In this document: positions 1 to 9,339 of the stretch, one piece after another | Numbering within the stretch: position 1 is the stretch's first letter | Layout: each line of letters opens with the position of its first letter | Assembly: GCF_003226325.1 (NCBI RefSeq) | Contig: NZ_PDOD01000004.1 | Location: forward strand, 1-64,000 | Direction of reading: 5' to 3' | From: Salipaludibacillus keqinensis | GTDB taxonomy: Bacteria > Bacillota > Bacilli > Bacillales > Salisediminibacteriaceae | DNA: 64,000 nucleotides | Made by a program: the position numbers and the translations under genes | The notes under the pieces: model-generated | Told to the model about the DNA's origin: nothing | The model's database searches: none | What the model saw: the letters and a program-made list of their open reading frames with translations, nothing else

Positions 1-46
1 GGCGACATGCGGAGCTGAGAGATACTAATCGATCGAGGGCTTAACC
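1..46 (+). rRNA. 23S rRNA, 3' end (partial)
   Basis: The first bases match the conserved 3' end of Bacillus 23S rRNA, with the motif GATACTAATCGATCGAGGGC followed by TTAACC. The rest of the gene lies left of the window. The exact 3' end is estimated to within a few bases. A roughly 79-bp spacer separates it from the 5S gene. Confidence 0.9.
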
Positions 47-125
47 AATGGTACTTTTAAGATACGATTCATTCATTCAAGCGTTATCCAGTTTTGAGAG
101 GTCAACGACCTGTCAATTTCATATG

Positions 126-241
<116 letters not shown>

Positions 242-249
242 CAATCAAA

Positions 250-282
250 AGAGGTATTCTCATTCGAGAGTATCTCTTTTTT
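250..282 (+). terminator. rrn operon terminator
   Basis: An 11-bp stem (AGAGGTATTCT with AGAGTATCTCT, including G-U pairs) is followed by a run of six T. It sits 9 bases after the 5S gene. Confidence 0.85.
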
Positions 283-639
283 GGTGTTGAATAAAGAAAA
301 CGGATTGTAATAGAAGGGAAGTCAGATTGTATGGTACTGCTCGAATTCAATTGGAACAACGGTTGCAGGTGCATGAGAGTGAGTGTGCGGAAAAATGAGA
401 ATCGGTCCACTCTAGAGTTAGACACGCCGTCGGGAGTTATGAAACAAATGAGATCGTAACACTCCTCACACTATTAGAGAGTTGAACGTCACGAATCGCA
501 GGTCGAGACGAAGAAAGATATAGAAAATCAAATTGTTCTTTGAAAATTAGACCACTTTTTGAATAGAAAGTGAAAATATGTTTATAAACAAGAGTTATCG
601 GGAAAAAATTGTTGAAAACATCTTAGAAAGGGTGATCGA
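283..639. other. gene-free spacer with rRNA-spacer-like remnant
   Basis: I see no credible ORF or tRNA here. Around 532-552 the sequence TTGTTCTTTGAAAATTAGAC closely resembles the segment found upstream of 23S in Bacillus 16S-23S spacers (usually a form of GTTCTTTGAAAACTAGAT). It stands after a 5S gene with no 23S behind it, so it looks like debris of a rearranged rrn copy. The promoter and ribosome binding site of the next gene must also lie in this spacer. Confidence 0.45.
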
Positions 640-2082
640 ATGGATCAGTGGTTATCTACAGACACGTGGTTCGGAGATATAATTGCATTAGGTAACGATC
701 TTCTCTGGACATATATTTTAATCGGATTTTTGCTATTATTAGGTTTTTATTTAACATTTAGAACGAAGTTTGTGCAATTCCGTATGTTGCCAGAAATGGT
801 AAGAGAGCTTATAAGTGGCACAGATCGCACGGCTTTTAAGGAAAGAAAAGGTACGTCGCCATTTCAGGCCTTTGCTATTAGTACAGCTGCAAGAGTTGGA
901 ACGGGGAATCTTGCCGGAGTGGCATTAGCCATTTCAGTAGGGGGGCCAGGTGCGATTTTCTGGATGTGGATTGTTGCACTTATAGGTGCTGCAACTGGCT
1001 TTATTGAGAGCACACTTGCCCAAATATACAAAGTAAAAGATAAAGACGGATTTAGAGGTGGACCTGCTTACTATATGGAGAAGGGTCTAGGGAAACGTTG
1101 GATGGGCCTAATCTTTGCGGTTTTGATCGTGCTTTGTTTCGGATTGATTTTTAATGGTGTGCAAACACATACGATTTCAGATGCTTTTGTTGGTGCCTAT
1201 GATGTAAATCCTGCGCTTGTTGGAGCGATTATTGCAGCGATGATGGCAGTCATTATTTTTGGGGGTATTCGTCGCATTGCCGTCGTTGCAGAAGTCATCG
1301 TGCCCATTTTTGCGATTACATATATTGTTGTAGCACTTATTATTATGGTAATAAATATTACAGAAGTACCAGCAGTATTTGCGCTAATATTTAATAATGC
1401 TTTTGGTATTCAGGAAATGGTCGGTGGAGGGATTGGAGCAGCGATCATGAACGGGGTTCAACGTGGACTCTTTTCAAATGAAGCAGGGATGGGGAGTGCA
1501 CCGAACGTTGCTGCTACTGTTTATGTCAATCACCCCGTTAAGCAAGGATTGATACAATCCCTGAGTGTATTAATTGATACACTAATTATTTGTAGTGCAA
1601 CAGCTTTTATTATCTTGTTAACTGATGTTTACACTGTAGGAGATATGGAAGGGATTCAGTTAACCCAGTCAGCCCTATCTGCACATATGGGCGAGTGGGC
1701 GACGATATTTATAACCGTTGCGATCTTCTTCTTCGCATTCAGTTCATTACTTGGAAATTACTATTATGGTCAAGCAAATGTTGAATTCATCTCCGAGAAT
1801 CCAATATATCTTACCATCTTTAGAGTTGCTTTTCTGATTATGATCATGGTCGGAGCGACAAGTGACCTAGATATTATTTGGGAAATGGCCGATTTGTTTA
1901 TGGGGTCTATGGCAGTAGTGAACTTAATTGCTGTTGCTTTATTATCGAAAATAGCTTTTAGTGCTTTGAAAGATTATCAGGATCAAGTTAGAAATGGGAT
2001 CGATCCGGTTTTTTATCGTGATAGTATAAAAGGATTGAAAAATATTGAAAGCTGGAAATCGCGAGATAACAAAGACAACTAA
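640..2082 (+). CDS. sodium:alanine/glycine symporter (AGCS family)
   Basis: A 480-residue polytopic membrane protein that probably takes up alanine or glycine with Na+ (or H+), in the AGCS family that includes Bacillus AlsT. The family signature GTGNLAGVALAISVGGPGA lies near residues 88-106. It is followed by FRGGPAYYMEKGLG and the conserved QRGLFSNEAGMGSAPN block near residues 269-284. About ten hydrophobic helices run through the whole length, and the size is normal for the family. AGAAAGGGTGAT lies just before the ATG. The gene stands alone with its own terminator. The substrate is inferred from the family only. Confidence 0.9.
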   Translation: MDQWLSTDTWFGDIIALGNDLLWTYILIGFLLLLGFYLTFRTKFVQFRMLPEMVRELISGTDRTAFKERKGTSPFQAFAISTAARVGTGNLAGVALAISVGGPGAIFWMWIVALIGAATGFIESTLAQIYKVKDKDGFRGGPAYYMEKGLGKRWMGLIFAVLIVLCFGLIFNGVQTHTISDAFVGAYDVNPALVGAIIAAMMAVIIFGGIRRIAVVAEVIVPIFAITYIVVALIIMVINITEVPAVFALIFNNAFGIQEMVGGGIGAAIMNGVQRGLFSNEAGMGSAPNVAATVYVNHPVKQGLIQSLSVLIDTLIICSATAFIILLTDVYTVGDMEGIQLTQSALSAHMGEWATIFITVAIFFFAFSSLLGNYYYGQANVEFISENPIYLTIFRVAFLIMIMVGATSDLDIIWEMADLFMGSMAVVNLIAVALLSKIAFSALKDYQDQVRNGIDPVFYRDSIKGLKNIESWKSRDNKDN

Positions 2083-2090
2083 TGTGAATT

Positions 2091-2129
2091 AAAAAACCAA
2101 GGAGCTAAGTGATTGCTCCTTGGTTTTTC
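2091..2129 (+). terminator. terminator of the AGCS symporter gene
   Basis: A GC-containing hairpin (AACCAAGGAGC / GCTCCTTGGTT) is followed by TTTTTC, 9 bases after the stop codon. Confidence 0.9.
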
Positions 2130-2547
2130 AAAAGAAAAAATTAGAACCCTTTGGATCAAACCTTTTTTGCTAGCTATTCATCTCGTGATTTTCAAGTTAC
2201 TTTAAACTTCTCATTTTAGCCAATCCTATTATCGTTAGTTTTTATTATTATCTTTGTCCATTACATTATTAGGTGAAAGTATATTAAAAATCTCTATCCT
2301 TAAGTAGGTGGTGAGAGATAATTAGTAAAAGGAGTACGACTTCAGAAGTCACACCTGTCCCTATGGTAAAACTAAGTAAATGAAGACAAGAAAAACTGCT
2401 TAGAACGAACACTCATCTTCAATTAAATGAATGAGGAAATGCATTTATATAATTAATAAGACCAAGTTGACGCTAAATATGATAATATTTAGGAGAAATA
2501 GGGTGAAAGATAGAGATATTGATCACTAATGTCACCGGAGGGGTTCT
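2130..2547. other. gene-free spacer with decayed 5S-like patch
   Basis: This 418-bp AT-rich stretch has no credible ORF. At about 2344-2380 the sequence AGAAGTCACACCTGTCCCTA and the following bases align with the 5S core at 141-178, at roughly two-thirds identity by eye. That suggests a decayed 5S fragment. The promoter of the kinase gene at 2548 should lie near the right end; I do not see a strong match. Confidence 0.35.
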
Positions 2548-3936
2548 ATGTCTTTTTTTGAGAACAAGGAAACGATCTCAGTACTGAATGCCATTGGCGA
2601 AAATATATTTGTGGCTGATACGAATTTCGATATTATATGGATTAATGATTATACAGAAAAGATGATCGGAAATTTGAGCGAATTTATTCCTGTTCAGTCA
2701 AAGGACGATCTCATCGGAAAAAATATGCGTATGTTCCATGAGAATAATGGGGAAAAACAAGCAAGGATATTAACTGAGGGACCCTTTCCCTATGAATCTA
2801 AGATTAATTTGTTCGGATGTTATACAGCTAATATTGTTGTGAACCAACTAATCATTGATGAAAAGCTCAAAGGTTATGTTGTCACTTGGAAAGATGTGAC
2901 TAATTACGAAAAAAGATTGACGACAATTAAAGATGCTTTAGATCAGAGCATGTATGTCACCGTGGTGGATAAAGCGGGGAACATCACATTTGTAAATGAT
3001 AAATTTTGTGATCTGTCTAAATATAATAAGGATGAATTGATAGGGCAAAGTCATTGTCTTTTGCATCCCGATGCCTATTATCCTGAGAGCTTCTATGAAG
3101 ACATCATAGAAACGATTAAGAAAGATAGTATGTGGCAAGGAGAAGTGAAGCAAAAAGCAAAGGACGGCACGGAATTTTGGGTAGATATGACGATCATTCC
3201 ATTTGTAGAAAAAAGCAGCCCTGATTTTTATGCCACGATCCAACAAGACATTACGTATAGAAAAGAGGCAGAAGAATTGCTGCGAAGATCAGAGCAACTT
3301 TCTGTATTAGGGGAATTAGCGGCAGGAGTGGCCCACGAAATCCGTAATCCATTGACAGCGATCAAAGGATTTACCCAATTAAGTTCTTCGTCAGACCCTT
3401 ACAAAAAAATCATGCTTGATGAAATTGAACGAATTAACATGATCGTCAATGAGTTTATGATGTTAGCAAAACCACATGAAGTTGAATATGCACCTAAAAA
3501 TATAGTCCTAATCATAAAACATGTAATCAGATTTTTAGAGTCAGAATCCAACTTGAAAAATGTATTTTTCCGCTTATTTTCTTCAGAAGAAGTCTTCGTA
3601 AATTGTGAAGAGAATCAATTGAAACAAGTTTTTATAAACATTATGAAAAATGCGATCGAGGCTATGCCTAATGGAGGATATGTGGATATTTGCGTAGCTA
3701 AGGAAAATGAACAAGTACAAATTTCAATTAAAGATGAAGGAGTCGGATTAGCGGGTTCAGAAATAAAAAAATTAGGTGAACCCTTCTATTCGTTGAAAAA
3801 AGATGGAAATGGATTAGGGTTAATGATGAGTTTCAGAATCATTGAGAATCATTATGGTAAATACCAAATCGAGAGTAAAGTTAATGAAGGAACGAAGATA
3901 ACGATCACCTTCCCAATATATAAAGAAGATTTGTAA
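2548..3936 (+). CDS. cytosolic PAS-domain sensor histidine kinase (KinA/KinE-like)
   Basis: A 462-residue kinase without membrane helices, so a soluble sensor. Two PAS domains occupy about residues 10-120 and 125-245; the second ends in the typical PAC sequence FYATIQQDITYRKEAEE. The phosphoacceptor box is GVAHEIRNPLTAIKGF near residue 260. The catalytic domain shows the N box (QVFINIMKNAIEAMPNGG), G1 (DEGVGL) and G2 (GNGLGLMM). Soluble multi-PAS kinases of this type in Bacillus feed the sporulation phosphorelay (KinA, KinE), but no response regulator is adjacent and the role is inferred. A clear GGAGGGG precedes the ATG. Confidence 0.88.
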   Translation: MSFFENKETISVLNAIGENIFVADTNFDIIWINDYTEKMIGNLSEFIPVQSKDDLIGKNMRMFHENNGEKQARILTEGPFPYESKINLFGCYTANIVVNQLIIDEKLKGYVVTWKDVTNYEKRLTTIKDALDQSMYVTVVDKAGNITFVNDKFCDLSKYNKDELIGQSHCLLHPDAYYPESFYEDIIETIKKDSMWQGEVKQKAKDGTEFWVDMTIIPFVEKSSPDFYATIQQDITYRKEAEELLRRSEQLSVLGELAAGVAHEIRNPLTAIKGFTQLSSSSDPYKKIMLDEIERINMIVNEFMMLAKPHEVEYAPKNIVLIIKHVIRFLESESNLKNVFFRLFSSEEVFVNCEENQLKQVFINIMKNAIEAMPNGGYVDICVAKENEQVQISIKDEGVGLAGSEIKKLGEPFYSLKKDGNGLGLMMSFRIIENHYGKYQIESKVNEGTKITITFPIYKEDL

Positions 3937-3989
3937 GGGGTAGAGCATCTGTTTTATATGCATAGACAATACCTCATAATAGAGGATTT

Positions 3990-4027
3990 AACATAAATAA
4001 AAATACCAGACCTTTATAGGTCTGGTA
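3990..4027 (-). terminator. terminator of the phnDCE operon (minus strand)
   Basis: A perfect hairpin (TACCAGACC, loop, GGTCTGGTA at 4004-4027) is followed on the minus strand by a T-rich tract, TTTTTATTTATG. On the plus strand no T run follows, so it mainly serves the minus-strand operon. Confidence 0.7.
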
Positions 4028-4163
4028 CACAAATGTATGCAATGAAAAGGGGGATAATCACTACATATGAAGAAGTATGCCTGCTTGGCTTACATCTTTA
4101 CTATACCCTTTAAATGTTAAGGATCTTTAATAGGAATGTTAAGATGACGTTAAAATTGATATG

Positions 4164-4964
4164 TTAAATGACTTTTTTTCTAATTGCAGAGGATATTTGC
4201 TCCACTATGATAACTACAACCAAGATAAGGATTACAATCATTAAGGCTTCATCATACCTTCTTAACGTGAAGGAGGTAGATAATTCCACTCCGATCCCAC
4301 CGGCTCCAACTAAGCCAAGAACGACGGCTGAACGAATGGATTTCTCAACAGCAAAGAGGCTGGTTGCTACAAATGAAGGAAACCCTAATGGAATAATAGA
4401 TCCGGATATAACACCGATTTTAGTAGCTCCAGTGGATTCAAGAGCTTGAGAGGGCCCTTTTTGAATTTCTTCGATTCTCTCTGAGAAGAATCTAGCGCAG
4501 AAACCAATCGTATCAACAATAATTGTTAAAATACCGGCTAAAGGTCCGAGTCCCACTGAAATGACGAAAATCAACGCCCAAATTAAGTCTGGAATGGTCC
4601 GTAATGTAGATACGATCCCTCGAGTTATCACTCTTATGGAGAAATGAGGGGACGTATTCGTTGAGGCCAATAATGCGATAGGAACACTCAATACAACCCC
4701 AATGGCTGTTCCTACAAGAGCAATTTGAAACGTTTCATACATGGCATTTGAAATAGCCGTGATTCTACTAGGATCTGGTGGAAAGGCAGAACTTAAGAAT
4801 CGCAACATATTTGTAATACCTGAGAAAATTCTATCAAACGAGAGTTGGGCATGAGTAACCCCTAATATAAAAAGGGTAACAAAGGCTGTTAATCCAATAA
4901 TTGTTGTAATTGATGGCCTTTGAAACCTGGCAGGCATATGTTCATAATGTTTTTTCTTATTCAT
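4164..4964 (-). CDS. phnE: phosphonate-type ABC transporter permease PhnE
   Basis: A 266-residue inner-membrane permease with about six helices. The EAA-type cytoplasmic loop that docks the ATPase reads ALESTGATKIGVISGSIIPLG near residues 175-195. The block RTIPDLIWALIFVISVGLGPLAG is typical of PhnE. It is the last gene of phnD-phnC-phnE and its ATG overlaps the phnC stop by 4 bases, indicating translational coupling. Substrate could be phosphonate, phosphite or a related oxyanion; no phosphonate-degrading genes are nearby. Confidence 0.92.
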   Translation of the reverse strand: MNKKKHYEHMPARFQRPSITTIIGLTAFVTLFILGVTHAQLSFDRIFSGITNMLRFLSSAFPPDPSRITAISNAMYETFQIALVGTAIGVVLSVPIALLASTNTSPHFSIRVITRGIVSTLRTIPDLIWALIFVISVGLGPLAGILTIIVDTIGFCARFFSERIEEIQKGPSQALESTGATKIGVISGSIIPLGFPSFVATSLFAVEKSIRSAVVLGLVGAGGIGVELSTSFTLRRYDEALMIVILILVVVIIVEQISSAIRKKVI

Positions 4965-5731
4965 ACGATACCACCATGTTTCTCATCGACATTAAAATAA
5001 AGCATGTTCAAATCATCTTTGGAAATGTTTTTTTTCGCATCGTCTAAAACCAATTTGCCTTTGTTCAAACCAATTAATCTCTCTCCGAACTCCATGGCAA
5101 TATCCGTTTGATGAAGGATGCAAAGGACAGTAAGTTTTCTCTCGTCAACAATTTCCCATAGAAGCTCCATGACTTCTCTACCGGCTTTTGGATCAAGGCT
5201 TGCAATAGGTTCATCGGCAAGAACTAATTCAGGATCTTGCATAAGCATTCGTGCAATAGCTACTCGTTGTTGCTGACCACCAGATAGTTGATCCGATCGT
5301 CGCTTTGCAAGGTGATCCAATCCTACTCGTTTCAAACAGTCCATCGCTTTTTCTCGGTCTTTTTTTGAAGCGAAAGGGGCAGAAACTTTTAAGAAGTTTC
5401 TCGATTGCCCCATTGCTCCAAATAATACATTTTGAAAAACAGATAAATTATAGATAAGATGGAAATTTTGAAACACCATGCCTACTTTTTTACGAATAGG
5501 ACGATATTTACGGTCTGACAAAAAGGTGGTTTCATCCTTACCAATATAAATTTCACCGCTAGAAGTTTTTTCAAATCCTGAGATGCATTTAAACATGGTA
5601 GATTTTCCTGAACCGTTATGACCAAGAAGGACAACCCCTTCGCCGGCTTTAATATCAAAACTGACTTCAGAAAGAGCTTCTGTGCCATCTTTGAAAACTT
5701 TACTCACTTCGCGCACAGATAATGCATTCAT
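4961..5731 (-). CDS. phnC: phosphonate-type ABC transporter ATPase PhnC
   Basis: A 256-residue ABC ATPase of the PhnC family. Walker A is GHNGSGKST (near residue 38), the Q-loop is VFQNFHLI, the signature is LSGGQQQRVAIARMLMQDP, and Walker B is LVLADEPIASLD. The H-switch is in CILHQTD. Length is normal. GGAGG lies 8 bases before the ATG. It sits between phnD (17-bp gap) and phnE (4-bp overlap) and powers uptake through PhnE. Confidence 0.93.
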   Translation of the reverse strand: MNALSVREVSKVFKDGTEALSEVSFDIKAGEGVVLLGHNGSGKSTMFKCISGFEKTSSGEIYIGKDETTFLSDRKYRPIRKKVGMVFQNFHLIYNLSVFQNVLFGAMGQSRNFLKVSAPFASKKDREKAMDCLKRVGLDHLAKRRSDQLSGGQQQRVAIARMLMQDPELVLADEPIASLDPKAGREVMELLWEIVDERKLTVLCILHQTDIAMEFGERLIGLNKGKLVLDDAKKNISKDDLNMLYFNVDEKHGGIV

Positions 5732-5748
5732 AACAACGTTCCTCCAGT

Positions 5749-6735
5749 TTAATCGAAATCTAATCCTAACGTTTCATAAGCTCTTCTCATTGGATCATAA
5801 TCAGAATCTTGTGCTTCTAAAAAGCGAGCTTGAATATACTTATCGTTTTCACCTGTTTCCAGGATGCTACCTAAAATTTGTTCTTGATGATCAATCATTA
5901 ATGTTTTTACTTCTTCAACGAAATCCTCAGGCAGTTCTGGGCTTGCTAAGAATACATCGTTTGGCAATGGTGGCCCTTCATGGATCAATCTATAATTTCC
6001 TTCTCCATCTTCTTCGACCATCTCATGGTAGTCTTTAATTCCTGTAGCTAAAACATCAACTTCGTCGTTTTTGAACGCTTCAATTCGGATACTGTCTAGA
6101 AGCTGAATATCAAAGTCCTGGTCCAAATCGTACCCTTCTTCTATTAAAATGGAAGACGGTCCAATATGGCCGCTTGTAGAACCGGCATCTTTCATGGCGA
6201 TTGACGTACCGACAATGTCATCTAGTGTTTCATACTCACTGTCTTCATGTACGATAAAGGCAGCGTGATATTCGTCGCGTTCAATTCCCACGAAAGGATA
6301 AGATTCAGGGACAGTAGAGTTTATTTGAACATATTCAGAGGGACCTGCAAGCATCATATCTACTTGGTCATATTCAAGTGCTGTTGCGCCAATAATTCGG
6401 TCAGTTACAGCAAAGAATTCAACCTCGATGTCTAACACATCTTCCAGAGCTTCTTTAAATGGACCAAATTCTCTTTGAAGTTCTTCCATTCCTTCTACAC
6501 CTGTATCGGCAAAGCGTAACTTGTCAGGCCAATCGTCTCGATCACCGTCTTGTTCTTGATTATCAGAATCATTCTCATCTTCATTTTCAGGTTCCTCAGC
6601 GGAAGCCTCTTGAGTATCCTCAGTATTAGATGAGTTACCGTCATTTGTACTTTGAATGGCTTCATCTTCATTTTCTTCTCCACAAGCTGCTAATAAAGTA
6701 AAACTTAAAATGACGCCGGTGAATACTTTTTTCAT
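5749..6735 (-). CDS. phnD: phosphonate-type ABC transporter binding lipoprotein PhnD
   Basis: A 328-residue extracellular binding protein. The signal peptide ends in a lipobox LLAAC, so Cys19 is probably lipidated. It is followed by a ~50-residue linker very rich in Asp and Glu, as in surface lipoproteins of halophiles. The body matches the PhnD/PtxB family (LRFADTGVEG, later KDAGSTSGHIGPSSILIEEG). A good GGAGGA precedes the ATG. First gene of the phnDCE operon. The ligand cannot be told from sequence. Confidence 0.9.
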   Translation of the reverse strand: MKKVFTGVILSFTLLAACGEENEDEAIQSTNDGNSSNTEDTQEASAEEPENEDENDSDNQEQDGDRDDWPDKLRFADTGVEGMEELQREFGPFKEALEDVLDIEVEFFAVTDRIIGATALEYDQVDMMLAGPSEYVQINSTVPESYPFVGIERDEYHAAFIVHEDSEYETLDDIVGTSIAMKDAGSTSGHIGPSSILIEEGYDLDQDFDIQLLDSIRIEAFKNDEVDVLATGIKDYHEMVEEDGEGNYRLIHEGPPLPNDVFLASPELPEDFVEEVKTLMIDHQEQILGSILETGENDKYIQARFLEAQDSDYDPMRRAYETLGLDFD

Positions 6736-7034
6736 GGTGTTATTCCTCCTGAAATTTTATTGTTGATTACGGTTCACATATTACTGATGAAACATTAAGT
6801 ACATATAAAGTCCGGTTAAATAAAATGTAAAGGAATATGAATATCGATTAACATATGGAACAATAAGGTGATTAAAATGTAATAAAATACTTACTATGTT
6901 CATATATGTATAGATTTGTAGTGAAGGGGCTCTCATAGGAAACGTCTTCTGATAATAGAGAAGGTTTATTTTAATTAACGAACCATTTAAGGTATGATAG
7001 ATAAATGAAATGTAACGAAAGGTGATGACGTGCT

Positions 7035-8159
7035 TTGCGATTTCAAACTAAGAATGTTCATTTTACAACTAAGATGGAAGCAGATGAGATGAGTAAAACG
7101 AAGCCTATCTATCAAACATCGGCTTTTTCATTTAATGATTTAGAAGACATGGAGAGCTTTTTCGAAGGAAAGAAATCATACTTGTATACTCGAGTAGGAA
7201 ACCCCAATACAGATGATTTAGGAAAAGGCGTGGCAGATTTAGAAGGGGCTGAAATGGGGGTCGCATCCGCTTCAGGTCTTTCAGCCATCTTGGCAGGTGT
7301 GTTGGCTGTTGCGAAGTCAGGAGATCACATCATTGCCACTGAAGATTTATATGGAGGTACATACCAGCTTTTTGCGCACGAGTTAAAGGATTTCGGTATA
7401 TCTGTTAGTTTCGTCGATTGCTCTAGTCGTGAAGAAATTGAAGATGCCGTTAGAGAGAATACGGTCCTTCTCTATACGGAATCTATTACCAACCCGTTGC
7501 TCCGTGTGGAAGACTTAGAAGGTATTGTCAAAATCGCTGCCACGCACGGTTTGAAAACAATGGTAGATAATACTTTTGCCACGCCTTATTTAATCCGGCC
7601 TCATGAATCAGGGGCGGATATGGTTGTTCACAGTGCGACCAAATACATCGCAGGTCATAGTGATGTATCTGCGGGAGTCGTAACGGGTAACCAGGAATTG
7701 ATGATGAAAGCTAAAAGTAAAGTTGCAAATTTAGGGAGTAACCTTGGTCCTTTCGATGGCTGGTTAGGATGCCGTGGTTTGAAAACGTTAAGCTTAAGGA
7801 TGGAACGGCAGTGTGCCAATGCTGAAAAATTGGCCTCAACTTTAAAAGGACATCCTCTTATTAAAGAAGTGTTTTACCCTGAGAATGCGGCACATGGAGG
7901 AAATGGTGCCATTGTCACGATTGATTTAGCAGAAGCAATGGATGTTCATGATTTTTCTCGAAAATTAGACTGGGTTAAGATCGTTCCTACATTAGCTGGA
8001 GTAGAGACATCGATTACTTATCCAGTAGGCACCTCTCACCGACCGGTCCCGAAAGAAATGCGTGAAAAATTAGGCGTAACAGATTCAATGATCCGTATTT
8101 CTGTAGGAATTGAAGACGCTGAAGATATTATTGAAGTATTCGAAAAAGCTTTAACATAG
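7035..8159 (+). CDS. Cys/Met-metabolism PLP enzyme (cystathionine gamma-synthase/lyase type)
   Basis: A 374-residue PLP-dependent enzyme of the cystathionine gamma-synthase/lyase and methionine gamma-lyase family. Visible motifs are YTRVGNPNTDDLGKGVADLEG (active-site Tyr-Arg loop), VDNTFATPYL (PLP-binding Asp), the PLP lysine in VHSATKYIAGHSDVSAG, and ETSITYPVGTSHRPVP near the C-terminus. The only in-frame start with a suitable upstream site (GAAAGGTGATG) is a TTG. It stands alone between two terminated units. No S-box or T-box is visible upstream, so its place in synthesis or breakdown of sulfur amino acids stays open. Confidence 0.82.
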   Translation: MRFQTKNVHFTTKMEADEMSKTKPIYQTSAFSFNDLEDMESFFEGKKSYLYTRVGNPNTDDLGKGVADLEGAEMGVASASGLSAILAGVLAVAKSGDHIIATEDLYGGTYQLFAHELKDFGISVSFVDCSSREEIEDAVRENTVLLYTESITNPLLRVEDLEGIVKIAATHGLKTMVDNTFATPYLIRPHESGADMVVHSATKYIAGHSDVSAGVVTGNQELMMKAKSKVANLGSNLGPFDGWLGCRGLKTLSLRMERQCANAEKLASTLKGHPLIKEVFYPENAAHGGNGAIVTIDLAEAMDVHDFSRKLDWVKIVPTLAGVETSITYPVGTSHRPVPKEMREKLGVTDSMIRISVGIEDAEDIIEVFEKALT

Positions 8160-8165
8160 CCAACG

Positions 8166-8197
8166 TAAAAAAGGGGGGATTTCCCTCCTTTTTTTGT
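8166..8197 (+). terminator. terminator after the PLP enzyme gene
   Basis: A-run, G-rich arm and complementary CCCTCC arm are followed by TTTTTTT, just after the stop codon. An outer CAACGTA/TACGTTG pairing extends the stem. Confidence 0.8.
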
Positions 8198-8288
8198 ACG
8201 TTGTTTGATATAATGAAGAACGGTTAAAATGAAGAATAGACAAGTGACTCAAGTTAAGAATGAGATCATAGGAGGCAGGTGATTCTTT

Positions 8289-9272
8289 ATGAACAATGAA
8301 TTTGATTGGATTCAATCGGTCTCTCCTAAAAAACTTCATCAGCCCTCTGTTAAAGTAGGGATAGGAGATGACGCTGCGATATATTCCGTACATTCGGAAT
8401 TTGATCAAGTGGTTGCAGTGGATACAATGGTAGAAGGTATTCACTTTACAAGGAAGACGATGCCAATCAAGTCCATTGGTTATAAAGCCCTGGCCGTCAA
8501 TTTAAGTGATTTGGCTGCAATGGGAGCGATTCCTCTTTATTATTTAGTGTCTGTAGCCGTTCCTAAGCAGGGATGGACACAAGAGGAATTATCTAAGATG
8601 TACGAAGGAATGGACCAACTTGCGTGCAAATGGCAGGTGGATTTAATCGGTGGAGACACCGTGTCAATACGAGATACCCTTGTATTGACAGTAACAGTCA
8701 TAGGCAAAGTGAAAAGGGATCGTCATCTTTTACGGTCTCAAGCTGAAGAAGGCGATGTTCTGTTTGTCACAGGAGAGGTTGGGTTGTCTGCATACGCGTT
8801 AGAGCATTTACTAAATGATGAATCTCCACGTGTGGACCAGTCTTCTTTTGCTCGTTTTTTAAAAGCACACCAAGAACCAGAACCTCAACTGGAGGCAGGG
8901 CAGTTGCTAGCGAAAGGGGACGGAAGAGTGTCATTAAATGATGTAAGCGACGGCTTGGCCCATGAGGCTAAGGAGATTGCTGAAGCAAGTGGCGTTAATA
9001 TCGTCATTGATTGGGACTCGTTACTCATTCCCCAAGAGTTCAATACACACCCTATAGAAAAACAAGAAGATTGGATGCTGTATGGAGGCGAAGACTTTCA
9101 GCTTGTAGGTACAGTGTCCGCTCATTACTGGAATGAACTCGTTCTAAGATTTAAAGAGCACCATCTCCTTTTACATAAAATAGGGAGAGTTGAAAAAGGA
9201 GAAGGCACTGTTTTTATGAAACGGCACGGCACTCGATCGATTATTGAGAAGTCGGGGTACCATCATTTTTAA
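8289..9272 (+). CDS. thiL: thiamine-monophosphate kinase
   Basis: A 327-residue ThiL, which phosphorylates thiamine monophosphate to thiamine pyrophosphate. The N-terminal PurM-like fold shows VGIGDDAAI, the Mg-binding VDTMVEGIHF, and NLSDLAAMGAIPLYYLVSVAVP. The C-terminal half shows NDVSDGLAHEAKEIAEASG and YGGEDFQLVG. Length is normal. AGGAGG lies 13 bases upstream of the ATG, a long spacing. First gene of the thiL-tsaE-tsaB-rimI-tsaD run, the same order as in Bacillus subtilis. Confidence 0.96.
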   Translation: MNNEFDWIQSVSPKKLHQPSVKVGIGDDAAIYSVHSEFDQVVAVDTMVEGIHFTRKTMPIKSIGYKALAVNLSDLAAMGAIPLYYLVSVAVPKQGWTQEELSKMYEGMDQLACKWQVDLIGGDTVSIRDTLVLTVTVIGKVKRDRHLLRSQAEEGDVLFVTGEVGLSAYALEHLLNDESPRVDQSSFARFLKAHQEPEPQLEAGQLLAKGDGRVSLNDVSDGLAHEAKEIAEASGVNIVIDWDSLLIPQEFNTHPIEKQEDWMLYGGEDFQLVGTVSAHYWNELVLRFKEHHLLLHKIGRVEKGEGTVFMKRHGTRSIIEKSGYHHF

Positions 9273-9339
9273 TCCAACGAAAGAAAATCTAAGAACTCCG
9301 TGAGCGTATGGAGGTCTAAATAATCAGGAGTGGCTTTGT

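Noticed and set aside
6736-7034. Riboswitch (S-box or T-box) before the Cys/Met PLP gene
   Set aside because: No conserved S-box or T-box core sequence is visible and the gap before the start has no clear terminator/antiterminator pair.
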